Shown: positions 12,185 to 25,600 of the stretch, one piece after another
Numbering within the stretch: position 1 is the first letter of the stretch
Layout of the letters: each line of letters starts with the position of its first letter
DNA from: Trochalopteron elliotii
Lineage: Eukaryota > Chordata > Aves > Passeriformes > Leiothrichidae
Direction of reading: 5' to 3'
NCBI GenBank assembly: GCA_024734555.1
Contig: JANPWX010000449.1
Span: forward strand, 5,731,066-5,795,065
Length of the DNA stretch: 64,000 nucleotides
Translations under genes and position numbers: made by a program
The notes under the pieces: model-generated
Seen by the model: only the letters and a program-made list of their open reading frames with translations
What the model was told of the DNA's origin: nothing
Database searches by the model: none

Positions 12185-13018
12185 GTTACCTGTGGTTTAG
12201 GATGCAACTCAGCCGGCAGCTGAACAGCTGGCCTGGAATTTAAAGATGAAAAAATCGTCTTTCTCTATAGCTTATTTTTTCTGCCTTGTGTAAGCTGATG
12301 TACAGAGATTGCTGTAAAAATAAAAAGGCCCAAACCCCAGACATAGTTTAAAATTCCTCACTGTGTTTGGGATTTCCCATAGCAATTGTATTTAAAGCGA
12401 AGAGCAGGGACCCTGTTAGGACACACTGACACATGGTTCCCTGTCACTGGGTTCAGCTCCCTGTCCCCGAGAGGAGGCTCAGACATGCACCCATGCCTGG
12501 GTGCTCCTGAGGTCTATGGTTGAGATGCTGCTGGTGGCCCTCATCAGTGCTGTGATGCTTGATAAGGGAGGAAAAAGGGATCACAGTATTATCCTCTAGA
12601 AACTGTAACAACAAAGTAATTTCACAGATTTAAAATGTTGGGATACAAGTAAAGAGGGTAAAACTCCAGTGATTTGTCTCCTAAGGTTATTTTATAATTT
12701 TTACCATTTGCTTCTACTGGGAAGTACTTCAAGGTATGGTTAGATGGGAGGGCTTATAAGGCTGTAGGAGAATTAAATCAAGATTCTGGGCAAGCCTGGA
12801 TTCTCACATGCAAAGCAATGAGAGCACAAATGAATTCTGCCTGGTTTTGAATAACATGAACTTCAAGTCTCTATGCATACAGACCATGAAAAACAGGTTC
12901 CTTGAAGGGGGAATTATCAAGTCCAGTTTCCTCCTTGCTTTTGTCTTTATTCTCTTCAATTCCCTCCCTTCAGATAGCCACAGATCTCCACTGACATACC
13001 ATGTGTGATACTCTCAAC
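12185..13018. other. Intergenic sequence without recognised features
   Basis: Ordinary AT-leaning intergenic DNA upstream of POGLUT3. I see no exon, repeat family or strong regulatory motif. Confidence 0.5.
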
Positions 13019-13540
13019 AGGTGAGAGAAGACTTGTGTAGTGTTTCAGGGTACAGGGCAGGGCTGAGGTCAGGCAGGGACATCAATCTGCAGATCAGGAT
13101 CAGTCCCTGTGAGGGGAATCGAGGTCAGGCACCACTCTGGGATAGCTGCCTGTCCTGGGGTTGTCAGCCTGCAGATAGGGCCACACTCAGCAGGGAGGGC
13201 AGAGGAGAGATGGAGACCAATGTCCTATGCCATCAGTGGGGCAGGGACTAATGGCCCCAGGCTGGGCTGAAATGGTGTCATGAGCCATGGGCAGGGAGAG
13301 AGGGGGGAGCCCTGAGGAGGTGGGGGAATCAGGGCCTGATGGTGCTCTTGGGCTCCTGCTTCTGGGAAGGAGCCACCCCTGTTCAGGTATGGGCTGGGAC
13401 CAGCTGCTGGGAACAGCTCTGAGGGAACAGCCCTGGCGGTCCCGGTGGGACATGGGCCACCAGTGAGCCCTGGCAGTAACAATGGCCAACAGCAGCATGG
13501 GCTGAATGAACAGGGGCAGGGCCAGAGGTCCAGGGGAGTC
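13019..13540. other. GC-rich, CpG-poor purine-biased segment
   Basis: The + strand is rich in GGGCAGGG, CAGGGA and GGTCAGGCA-type words, suggesting a decayed minisatellite or an unrecognised repeat. Open frames of 105-122 codons on the minus strand overlap in several frames, as base composition alone would produce, so no gene is called. It runs directly into a CR1 copy. Confidence 0.45.
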
Positions 13541-14035
13541 ATTATCCACCTCCATTCAGTACTTATTAGACCACATCTAGATCCTGCATCCAGCCTTGCA
13601 CTCCCCAGTACAAGACATCAATAAACTGGATCAAATCCAGGGGAAGCCACTGAGATGGCAGAGCTGGAGCACCGGCCCTGTGAGGAGAAACTGGGGCAGC
13701 TGGACTTGTTAAGCCTGTTAAGAGATAACTTCAGCGAGGGAGTAAACCTTACAGAAGCCCCCAGGAAGATCATGAGATGGTGCAGGGCAGAAGGTTGAAA
13801 GACAAATGGCATGAGTTGAAAGAAGAGATGGTCACTCTGTAACATCTCCATGTTATAGGCTGAGACACATGTTGCCCAGAGAGGGCTCTCCAGTCTCCAT
13901 CTTCGGAGATTTTCAAGCCTCAACTGGATGAAGCCTTAAGAAGCCAGCCCTGACCTTGAAACCAATCTGCAGCGAGCAGGAGGCTGGACCAGAGACCCTC
14001 CCAGGTCACATCCACCCTGACTTATCCTTTGATGA
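13540..14035 (+). mobile_element. CR1 LINE fragment between EXPH5 and POGLUT3
   Basis: CR1-like order of motifs: TACTTATTAGACCACA, CATCCAGCCTTGCACTCCCC, GAAGCCACTGAGATGG, GAGGAGAAACTGGGGCAGC, TTCAAGCCTCAACTGGATGA. It is clearly diverged and 5' truncated. Confidence 0.75.
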
Positions 14036-14039
14036 AACC

Positions 14040-14764
14040 ATGAAATTTCTGTCCCCTCTTTCAAATGCCATCAAGATGGTAGAATGATCCAAGATCATCT
14101 GGGTACATGCATGACCTGCTGGGTGGACAAAGGTCTAGACAGAAAAATCACCTTAGGTCATAAACCATGTTTCCTTCTGAAACCAGGCTGAAGGACTGCA
14201 TCGCTGAGCTCAGGTACCACAAATACTGGCTGTAGTAATTAAGGCTGAAAGACAGTGATGAGTCTCACACTATTACATGGAACGTGGCAGCCAGGTTTCA
14301 TTCAGGCCTAATTGCAGCTGAAGGGATTTTCACGTGGACCTCATCACCTTGTAAAACTACTAATCAAACACTACCCTTGGCCCCTACGTGGAGTATTGGT
14401 ACCTCAAGGCAAGTTGTAGGCATTTGGCTCTCTAAGGGTTTAATCTGTCTACTGTAAAGATTCTACCATGGAGGGAAAACTATTTGTGTGCTGGAGACTC
14501 ATCAGCTGCCAGGACAAGAGAAGGCAGCACATCCTGCCTGTGCAGGAGGCAAGTCTGAGCCCAGCAGCTGATGTGACAGCTGGTTACAGCTGTGAGATGG
14601 ATCAAAGCTGCCTGCCCTGTTCAATCCATGGCTTTGTTGGCCATCAGCACCCTGATGAGGTTGGCAACCATCTTAAGATGCTGGATTTTTTTTTATGGTC
14701 TGCTGCATCCACAGCATGTGATAAACAAATACAGTACCAATACTTTTTTTATCTAAATGCAGAA
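14040..14764. other. Intergenic sequence without recognised features
   Basis: It lies between the CR1 fragment and the most distal plausible polyadenylation signal of EXPH5. Nothing recognisable was seen. Confidence 0.4.
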
Positions 14765-17347
14765 TTTATTTCAAACAAATAGTTTTAAATGTGAATATCC
14801 TGTAAATTATCAACATTTATAGAATATGTTTCTGCCAAAGAAAATCTTGGAAGAGTGGAAGTGTCAAAATTTGGCTCTGCTAAACTGAATGGAACTGATT
14901 GCTATTCAAAAGGTATTTCTCCCTATGTTTTCATGCAATTGACTGTTAGGATACTGTTATTCAGTGCAAATTTTAGTTTACAGATCCTCAACAGGCTGCA
15001 GTCTTCCACAACTGATTTACAATCAAAAGCAGTTTTTACTTGCTTATGTTAAATCAAGCCACCTCATTTCCTGTCATACACAGCATAGCAAATGAAAAAA
15101 AGTTATGCCTGCAAGGTGAACACTTAATCCAACTACTTTTGAATGGGTAGAAAATATTTACAAATAAAAAAACTCTAAATCACCTATGTCTAGTCAAGAA
15201 AAACTGTATGACCATTTACTTGCTTTGTACACATTTCTTTTTATTATTCTTTACCTTATGTAGGCTGGTATCCCAAATTTTTGGATTAATTCATTTTGCA
15301 GAAATGTACAACAGCAGAAATTCTGCACAGATACTCAGCTGGTTTTATTGTCTTACTCTACAGAATCCTGTACACACAGAGAATAGAGTCATTTACAGAA
15401 AAACGTAATTTCTCCTTAGAATACCACATTTTACAAGACTGCAATTATACAGTAGTCATTTCCTTCCAGCATTACCTATGTCAGCATATTCTTACATCCT
15501 TGTGAAACAGGCATGTCATAGAGATCAATTCTGACTATAAATATACAGTTTATGTTAGTCCTTCTATGTACAACCAAAGACAAATTATCCCAGCAAAAAG
15601 TAATAATACTTATATATCAGTACAGATTTGAACTACAGACCCACTTCTTTAACGAAGCTTACAGTATGAAAAAATAAGGATACCTCATACCTACTGTAAT
15701 ATTTTAATCTTTTAGTTTCTTGTGGAGTAGTCAGTGATACAAGCATTGCTTGTTTTGTGTAAAATATATTATTTTAAAATACCGGTATACTGTCCTTCAA
15801 GTTAGAAAAATATAATTATGTCCTACAGAAATTTTATTAGATTAAAAAGCATATAAAAATATGGACCATCACTTCAGACCATATATGAAATTAGCAACAA
15901 AGTAGAAGAAAATGTATAATTATTTTAAAATATATCTTCTGGCTCAGTGAGCCACTTATGGTTTTTTATAAAAAGAGAACAAAGTTTAGTTAGAAATTTA
16001 ATAGCCAGGGACAAGTTTTGGCTACTGAGTAATAATACTACATTATTGCTGTGGCTGAAGAGGAGCCAATGGAACATGTTTACACCCATTCAGTTTAGAT
16101 GATAAAGAGTACTGTGGTAACAGCAGGAACAGTTGAAAACCACCAAAAACGGATGGTAATTTAACAAAGGGCAAAGAGCCTTTCTTGCTGGTTTTATTTA
16201 CTTTGCATGTAAAAAGCTACAGTCTGTGTGGTGCAGTGGTGCCCCAGCCAAGTGCCCTCTCAGGCTGCCCCAGGTGCTGCTGCCCCAGAGGAGCCCAGTG
16301 GCTGCAGGTGCCTCATCCTGAGACCAGCCAAGCAGAGGCAGCTGCAGAATTTTGGAACCTCATAAATTGTTTTGGTTATCTTCTCACTACTAGGACAACT
16401 AAAGATTCAACCTATGAGGTTAATACAGGAAATCAACAGGCTAAATCTTTTTATATTTTGAACTGTTAAAAGTGTCTGTCTTTTAATCCAAATTAACCTG
16501 CTTCTAAGTCAAAGGCAGAAACCTGGACATTCATGTCAACTGTAATGAAAGCTGTGCTGGTCATGAATCTTCCATGCCTGGAAAGCAGATTTCCATGCTC
16601 AGCTGTCTTTCTTTTGGTCAGTTTCTTGGTGCTGTGCCCTGTGTTGAGCTTTTTCTCCTACACTAGAAGTACTTGTGCAACTCACATTGCTCACTGCTCT
16701 TGCAATGCTGAAAAGTCCTGGTGTGGAATCTGTCTCAACAGCACATCAGAACAAATGCCACCAGGGACATTGTTGCTACACTTCCCAGGAATGCAGAAAA
16801 AGAACATTCATGCAAGAATATGCTGTAAAGAATTAAGAGGTTTCATTTTGTGAGGATATTTGTTCAGTAGGAAGGATAAGCATTATCGTGCTTGATAATG
16901 AGGAAGATCAGAGAAACAGCAAATTATCAGCAAAGTAACTTCTTGGTTTTCTGTTAAGTTCTGTAAGAAAAAGCAGCTCAAGCTGCTTTTCATCCATTCA
17001 TCCATTCCAGCACTGTGTAGCTGGCAGGAACCTAACTACTGCTTGCTGACTCAGAGGAAAGCCATCCCTGGACTTACACTGCCCAAAGCTCCACAGCTGT
17101 TTACCTTCTATTATTTGGGGAAGGGATTTTTTTAACATTGTTTTTCCCTGCTAAGAGAAGCAGGAAAGGTGAAGCACACATTTAATCCAAAAGTCAAATG
17201 CTCAGCTAATATAACATCCTAACTCCCTTGAAACTAAGGAAGCTGTACCAATTTATAGCAGCACAAGAACGGGCTCAGCGTATTTGACATGTTTTTGCCT
17301 GCCCAGAAACTACCACACTATTGTGCCCTCTTAGTACCACAGTCCCT
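14765..17347 (-). other. EXPH5: Probable EXPH5 3' untranslated region
   Basis: AT-rich sequence directly downstream of the EXPH5 stop, with no long open frame. Minus-strand AATAAA signals occur at 16193-16198 and 14765-14770; the distal one is followed by a GT-rich stretch. The end is inferred from these signals alone, so either a 1.15-kb or a 2.6-kb UTR, or both, is possible. Confidence 0.4.
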
Positions 17348-20300
17348 TCAAAGCTCTGATTCTTTATCTATCTCATCTAGGTAATATTCATCATCGGTGG
17401 TGGTATCACTGTCTGAGTCCGAGTAGGCGGGGGGGTCCTCCACGTAGGTATCAGTCAGCTCTCGGGGGGACGAAGCAGCTGATGACATTCTGCTCCCAGC
17501 AGAACTCGAGCTCAGAAGCTCAGCCCTGTTTATAGAAGAGCTCTCTGTATCTCTGAAAGCACCAGGGTTATTAAGAAGACAGGGTCTCCATAATCGTCCT
17601 TCTGTGAGTGACCTCTTGATATTTTCCAGGAAAGCCAGTTGTTGCTCTTTGCCAAATATACCAAACTCCACAGAGGGATACATTAAATTTCTAGTGCTGT
17701 AACATTTTTCATCGTCTGAGGCCCAGTTTTCATTCTCATCACAAGACAACAGCTCTGAGTAAGATTTAAATCTCTTCCCACGTATGCCATCTTTGGGTAG
17801 AATATTGCTTCCTGAGGCAGAGGTCTCAAGGGAATCTCGAGCACGGATGCCCTCAGAGAGGTGACGCTCACGCTGACTTTTCACATGGCTCTTGCACAAC
17901 TGATAGCTATTGAGGTTGGCGTTTTCTAAGCTGGGAGGCTGAGAGGTATTTTGATGCTGACCAAGCACTGTCTGGGAAGTCAAGTTTTGCTCTGGACATG
18001 TGTCTGCCTGCAAGCAGCTGTTTACGTAAGTGTTGGAGTTTTTGTCAGTCAAAAGTGGTGAGGGAGGAGCGCAGGCATGACAGCTAGCTCTTCCTTTCTC
18101 TTCATCCAGTGGGTATGAGGTAGTAGCACTGGGAGCAATGGGCTGACTTTTGCTTTCTGACCTGAGATCAAGTGTTTGGGAATTCTTATTTCTTGTGGTT
18201 ACTGCTTTATCTGGAAATAGGGTTGTGAGTCTTGGCCTATTTTCCACTTTCACTGCAGTTTTTTGAGGACTGATGGCTTCCTTCTGGGTGTATGAACTTG
18301 TAAAAGGCCTCCTTTTGGTGTTAACAAGAAAAGAAGGATCAGTCTGATTTTCAGTCTTCTTATTATCAGCTGTTCTTGGTCTTGGAGTATTCTTCTCAGA
18401 GTTCAGACTGTGATTCTGATTTTCATTGTCCAACTTCAGGAATGGCTGGTGGGAATCCATTGAAATCAATGACTCAAGGGACATGTTGACATCTAAAGAA
18501 GTAGCACTTCCATCATTCTGTGAAAAAATGTTACTTATGTGTGGTTTGGGGGGTAAATTTTTACTTGAAAATTTACGACTTGTTTTGTAAACAGCTGCCA
18601 ATTTATTTTTAATTGAAGGTCTGTTTTTCCTTTTTTCTATATCTTTGACTTTGTCACTTGTGCAGTCGGAGAGAAGCTTGTTCTCCACTTCTGCACTCTG
18701 TGTTATGTTCTGATCTTGTGCAGCCCTGGGGACTTTATCTTTAATGTTCAGGTTGCACTCACTATGCCTTTCTGATTCCTGAAAACCACTGTAAACTTTA
18801 CCCATATGAGAACTCTGTGAGTTTCGCTCTTTTTTAATTTTTGAATTCTTTACTTCATCTGTATCTGTGCCAGCCACTTTGTCTAGCTGAAGTAATGGAA
18901 CAGCTCTGGAAGCTGTGCTTACCTCAGATGCTTTGGTTGGAGACTCTGGAAGCACTTTGCTACAAAAGTTTAAACCATTCTCTTTTTTTCTTGAACTGTC
19001 AGTCCTTAACTGCAGTCCACTAAATTTATTATTACACAGAGGGGTGGTTCGATGTAGGACATCTACTCTCTGTTTAACTTGGGTACTAGCCCTGTACACA
19101 TCTTCCATGGGAGAAAGTGACACATCAGCATGCTCTGTGTTACCGCTCCTTCCAAGGGAACTCTTCTCTCTGGAGCGGAGGAATAAACTGTTCAGATTTT
19201 TCTTGTTCACTTTTGGTGGCTGAGAGCAACTTTCAGAGCTTCCCTTCTGTACAATATTTTTATTTGTTGAATTAGAATAGAAAGGATTCTCTAAATGTCT
19301 GCCGGGCTTGGGAGGGGTTGATAAAGTGGATATTCGTGGTGTGGCCCTTTGTAAAATATCCTTCTTTTCTTTTACATTTATTTGTGCCTTTTGGCTGCTT
19401 GAAGCATTAGAAATGGCCTTACCTAACTTATCCACTATTGCAGTGGATTGTGGGCCACCAAAAGAAATTTCTTTTGTCACCACATCAGAAAGTACATTTT
19501 CTGCTAATGAAAGATATGCTGAATTATCTTTCTTGATAGGTACCACACTCACTGACTTCTCAGAGCCAGGGGATAAGTGAGAATTCTCTTCTTCACTATC
19601 AACAGCAGTTTTTAAATTCTGAGGTGTGACCAGAACTGGAGATACTTGGTCAGAAGAATATGAAGACACCTCCTTTTCTGAAGTAGTAGGGAAAAAATCA
19701 TTTGCTAAACTCACATGACCTTCATTTTTCTTGTTTTGTGTTCTTGGTGACTGAGCATTTTCTTTGGGACAAGGTAAAGCTGCATCCTCTGAATTATCTC
19801 TAAAGAGGCTACAAAATGTTTTTGAATGCCTCCGTGGTAGTGTGTAATAAATTGAAACTAGTTCATGATACTTGACATGATCTTCATCAACACAAACTGT
19901 AAATGTGCTTGTGGTTTTATATTTCTGCAAAAACTTTCCCCCCTCCTTATAATCTGAAAACACAGAGGATTCTCTTCTACTTCCATGTTCACATCTGTCT
20001 GTCAGACCAATTGATGTACCACTACTTACTGAATCATTAATATTTTTGGTTAAAGGACTGTGGTAATCTTTGTCACCTGTGGCAGCATTTAATGATGCTG
20101 ATGTTGAAAAGGAACATTTTGGGTCTAAACAAGACACATCTCTTTGATTAGAATAAGAGGTGTCAGTTCTATGCAGAGTTTCAGACCTTAAACCACTGTA
20201 TGATGTTCTACTTTCTCTAGGTAAAGAGATGGGTGTCTCTGACATAATACTACCAGCAATGCTGGCTGATTTTCTAGGCAAAGTGTAATAAATAACAAGG

Positions 20301-22644
20301 GGGTCAGAAGATTTGGAGCTGTTTCTGCCAGGGGAGCCAGTAATGCTGCAGCTACTTGTATGCCTTGGTGAGCTGTCTTGCTTGTAAAACCTTCTGAGAC
20401 AAGGTGAAGTACTCTTCATTTTTTCAGTTCCTTTTTCAAGGCAAAAATAACTTAAACTATTTTCAGAGGTATTGGGGTCTCCATCAAAGCTATGCCTATA
20501 AATATTTCCAGAATTTCCCTTTTGTGGAGAACTAGTAGTGAATTGTCCATTGCAGTCCTTAGTAACTAAAGTGCTTGCATTTTGCAGTGTTTTCTGTGAA
20601 ATCTCTTTGCTAACTCCTGTTCTACTCACTTCAGCTTCAGATTCAGTAACAGTGCAATTTACTGAAGAGCTAGTTAGTGTTCCTAAGCATTTAGCATTGT
20701 CTTTATGAGAAAGTGCTTGTGGAGAGTTTTGTGAGAAATTAGATGAGCGCTCAGGAGGACAAGACAACATGCCTTGACAGTTTGCTAATTTTTCAGTGGA
20801 TAGAGCACAAGTAACATTCAGTAGTGAGGGTTGTCTCTTTGGAGTAGCTTTGTTAAGGGCTTCTGCACTCCAACTATCCTGTTTGATGCTCTCTCTTTGT
20901 GCTGCATAATGCAGATTATGTTCCCATTCTTTCTGACTTGGAAGAAAAGGTTCTTTCCTGCTCCCATCAGCTGGCAAAATACAGGGAGGATGACTGAACA
21001 CACTGTTGGGTGGGCAATCATTTTCCTTCATTTCTACATTTCTTTTATCACCATTTGATGTACAAATTTTTTCAGTATCTCCTCTGGCAGTGGCTTGGGT
21101 TTGTCTCTTTGATGTCACTGTGTTAAAGAGAGATACATCTCTTTGCCACATGGCAGAAGCAGGGCTGTTAGAGGAAACACTGGGTGCGTTGATGTAGCTT
21201 GTATCTGCGTGTTGAGGAACTGACTGTAACAGCATGTCTTCATCTGGCTGTTTCATACCTTCAGCCTTTTCCAGGTGTGTAAAGTCTGCCTTAGTACTCC
21301 TTTGGGTAACAACAACTGAATTCCTGTTCAGTCCTCTAGGTTTTGGTTGGTCCTTTGAATTGGCAAAGACTGACTCATCAGTTCTGATACCAGATGAAGA
21401 AACGGAAGAGTTACAACTTAGCCAAGGCTGACAGCTCTCAGTGAATTCTGAAAAATTTCTGTTGGCACTTCTTGTCATCCTTTTGATACTTGTATTTTCT
21501 GGAGAGTACGTGTGAAAATCATTCTGCCGGCGCTGTGAACCAAACTTGGCATTCTTTGTATGTGCCCACTGGTGATCATTTAAATTAGCCATAAATGCTT
21601 CAAAGCTGGTATCAGGGGAAAGAAACACTTCATCACTGTAACACTGAGGAATGTCAGCCCAAGAAAGATAACTGTCTTTTCTTCCATAAGAATTTTTTTG
21701 GTTTGCATACAGCTTGCCATAAGAAGAGGTATCTCTATAGTAGGATCTAGAGAGATTATTTTCTGATTTGTATAAAGGATAGTTTTCCCAGTTATCAAAG
21801 GGCAATGGAGAAGCAGCTTTGTCAGGGCAACTAATTCTACTAAAGCAATTACTACTTGAAATAGATCTTCTGTAATGGTGTTTTGAGTTGTAACTTGGGT
21901 ATTTCTTAGTTTCTTGTAAAGAGCTGGGATATCTACCATAGTCTGTAGCATGAAACTCCATCAGTGATTGAGTTCTAAACATTGTTTCTGGAGTTTGTTC
22001 TGAAGAGTCTGGTGTGTTGTTCCATACAATGGAAGACAGAGGAATTCTCTTTGGGTTCTGTCGGCCAAACCTTGGTGCAAAACCGTTCTTGCTCTCCCTT
22101 GCCAATGGATTCTGTAAACTAGATGCTGATAGCTGATCAGAAGATACTGATGACGGACATCTCCGCAGGGAACACACAGAGTAACTTCTGCCAGCTGTAT
22201 CCCTGTTGATACAACCCTTGTGCCTGAATCCACTGTTCTGTGTTATGGAAGGGGGATATAAGCTCCCTTCCGAAGAGCGTCCGAAAGAAACCGCTGACAG
22301 CCTCCTACGGTGCAGGCGAGGATTTCCTTCGACTGCATCACCGTAGCTGCAATCTTCTTGAAAGGCTGCTTGGTGCCAGTTTATATATGCACTGTGCAAC
22401 TTCCTTGGTCTGATGAAAATCTTGTGCTCATCTTTGGCCCTTAGTGTTCTCAGTCCATCTGGGAAAAATGTGCTGGGCACGTCACTCCAGTCGTTTCTCT
22501 GTTGCCCCCTACTAGCAGTCTGCCTCTTTGAAGTAGGGAATGCACTACTACTTTGGACATTTGATGCACTGCTAGTAGAAGCTGTCCTGTCCAAAGGGTC
22601 TTGGGTTTGTTCCTGGGCCAGCTGGTCATCCAGATCGCTTAGAA
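17348..22644 (-). CDS. EXPH5: EXPH5 exon 6 (giant last coding exon)
   Basis: 5297 nt open throughout, encoding residues 200-1964; stop TGA at 17350-17348. The acceptor is preceded by a pyrimidine run ending CCCTGTGCAG. It starts VLSDLDDQLAQEQ and ends DKESEL. Conserved features include two IYYTLPR motifs, the YPSVEFGIFGKEQQ/GRLWRPCL block and the acidic C-terminus. The single very long last exon is also the human arrangement. Confidence 0.97.
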
Positions 22645-25600
22645 CTGCACAGGGGAAAAAAAAGATAGTTGGTTTTGTTTTCTTTAATAATCTTCTGACT
22701 GCTTATGTTAAAAAGTTTCATGTACTACATTAATAATCAGAACAGACTTTAAAAGGAATCAGCTTCTCAGCATTCAAAACCCTTCCCAAACCACACATTC
22801 TTTCTCCATAGGACCTTTCAGCATTCACCCATTATGACTACAAGAAAAAAAATGCTCTCCTCAATGACTGCTCTTTATGTAAATGTTAGTCTTCATGGTA
22901 AGTCTGAGTTCTCACTCACACACTGTATGTGTGTGTGTGTGTGTGTGTGCGTAAACCTTCCAAATATAGTCTGTAAGCAAAAAAATCCCTGTAAAGGATT
23001 CACTAGGCAAACATGGACCTTTCTCTGTGTTCACAAAGCACATTTATGACATAACTATATGAAAACAGCATCCTGCAAACTGTCAAACAAGCATATTCAG
23101 TAGTCTGGCATGTCCACTGCTCGTTTCATTCATAAAAGTAGCTCTCTTCTGAATTGTATGAGCACTAAAAATGGCATTTTCTGGATAAGAAAGGGTAATT
23201 AAATAGTTAGGAAGCTGTGATTCAGTCTAGCAACAAATATGTATTTATATAAATATATATAGGCAACCTCATGAACTGGAATTAAACACTGTATACCTCA
23301 ATTAACCAATATATTCTGTCAGAAGACCGACAGTAACGTATTAAAACAATTTTTATTGTCGAAACCAATTATGCCTTTGCCAATTGTATTCTTCTGCTAT
23401 TCTGAAAACACCACACATAATATACAATGGATGTGATTGTTTTGTTACAGAATTTCCTAATCCACTTAAATACATAAGACTGAGCAATCAGTCATTACAG
23501 ATCTGTGCTAACACTACAAAAGCATTAAGAAAGCATTGATAAGTATGTATAGTTGGAATAAAATGTAATCCAAAGGTACTAAAATTCTCCATTTTTTCCT
23601 AAGTTTCTCTTCAGCACACAAAAGAGAAGACTATTGAGAAACTCAGCTTAGAACAAGAAAAAAGATGAGTTGTTTCTGAGTCTTCCATTGGGAGGACACG
23701 AACCAAGCTAAAAAAGAACCTGCAACTCTTGACTGGAGATATAAAAAGGCTTCCAAAAAACTAAGTAAATGCCATAATGCCTCTTGCTTCTGTGGTTTGT
23801 GGCTTTACAGTTTATAAAACCAGCCCCAGTAATTCACCATTATCAAAATTATGCATGCAGGGAACTAGGATAGAGTTCTCACATAACCATATGTCTGCAT
23901 CTAAAAGGTGCAGTATGGGCTCCTGGCAGAAACAGCAGAGAGAACTGTGTGCAGTTATATGGGATTCTTCTGAACATGGGATTCTGCTGTCAGACAAAGA
24001 CAACAAAAAGTAGCCACTCTGCTTTAAATGAGCCATGTTTTACAGCCTGCGCTTTTGCAGAAAATTCTCTCAAACCACAGTCACTTCTGGTAACAATACT
24101 ATGAAACAATACCAAAATAAGGACACACACTTACCACTGAAAATCTCCTTCTCTAGCTGTTCATTCCATTCCAGTGTACTTTTCTCCATTGTTTCATTTT
24201 GGTTTGTATCAAAAGAATGACCATTTTTTTCAGTTGACATTGGGGAACTGCACATTTCAGCCTGTTGAAAATTGTAAGGTAACCTGGTTTCAGTTCTACT
24301 TGTAGGCACAAATCACATTTCACGTCACATCACAAATTGTGCCACAAGCCCCAGAGGTGAGCAAACTCTGTCAGTCCATTAAATGATATTAAAATATACA
24401 ACTGAGGGTTGTTAAATTGCATGCATTTTATAGACTTCTACACATACTGTAAGGAGAATTACTAATCTTGTCCTCATCCTGTAGTGTGTTTTGGATAAGG
24501 GCATAGTTTACTTATTTTATCCAAACACATTTTTATTGCATTGTATCTCTCGATTTAGTTTTCCACAATCACTTCTTCCTTGACCAGTGTATTTTAAAAT
24601 TCACACACTGACCTCTCAACAGAGACTTAATAATTTAACACTACAGTCCATTTTCTTATTGGAAGATAGCACTTAGTGGAAAAAGTGAGGAAAATGTCAT
24701 CCTATTGCCCATCTGTGTTTGGATTACATGTTAAACTGAGAGGTTCTATCCCACCCTATTTCTCTCAGCAGTCTCAGATGGTGGAAATGCAGACAACTGT
24801 TTAACTGTTCAATTGTTTTAGCTGAAACTCTTACTTCTTTTTTCAAAAAAACCCACCCTACTACTTTTTTGTTCACCATATTCATAACATTTTACTCATC
24901 TAGCTATAATATAGCTTTATATAATATGTTTATATAACAGACAGGATTCTCTGATAAGATCTTTGCTTAGTCGTATATTAATATGGATTATCCCTTTGTT
25001 TTTGAAATATGAGAGAAGGGAGGTGGCCAGTTTATATCCTCTGTGCCTTTGATTACACAGTGTATACCTTCTTAGTCCCCTCTGTGGTTATACCATCCAA
25101 CTGAAAACGAGGAAAACATGTTAGTAATACAGGGTAATAAAGTAGTTAAGATAGAAAATATAATCCTTGGAAGAAAATATGGTCCTTCAACAGCATGCAC
25201 TTAAATTACATCAGAAATAAATCTGTTGTTTTATCCTCAAAATGAGCTTTTGCTTATAAAATGGAATAACCATCCATCCAGAAAAAAAAAAAAATCCTAC
25301 TTCAAAATTTACATTTACATGGAAATTCTATGCATGGGAATGTTGCACAAGAGGCTCTAGCTTACTACCTGCCCAAGCCAGCTACTCTTTTTCATCCTTG
25401 TACAAATGAAATGAAACAAAGTAAATACACTAGATTATTGTTTAGTGAGAGTTTTGATCTATTTACAGGTTGGTTACAGTTGCCAAGACACATGAAGATC
25501 TTGACCTAGGAAAAGACCCATGCTGTCATTGTGAGAGAACTGAAATCTGGCAGAGCTAGATGTAGGGTCTCGCTAGGAAAGCTTTGGACTTTACAGACAA

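Noticed and set aside
10846..12207. Very long open frames on both strands around the POGLUT3 promoter
   Set aside because: They run through the N gap, which is read as open, and through GC-rich DNA where stops are rare. Only the portion from the ATG at 11364 belongs to POGLUT3.
23220..23270. AT-rich stretch with repeated ATATAT
   Set aside because: Short and impure; not distinguishable from ordinary AT-rich intron.
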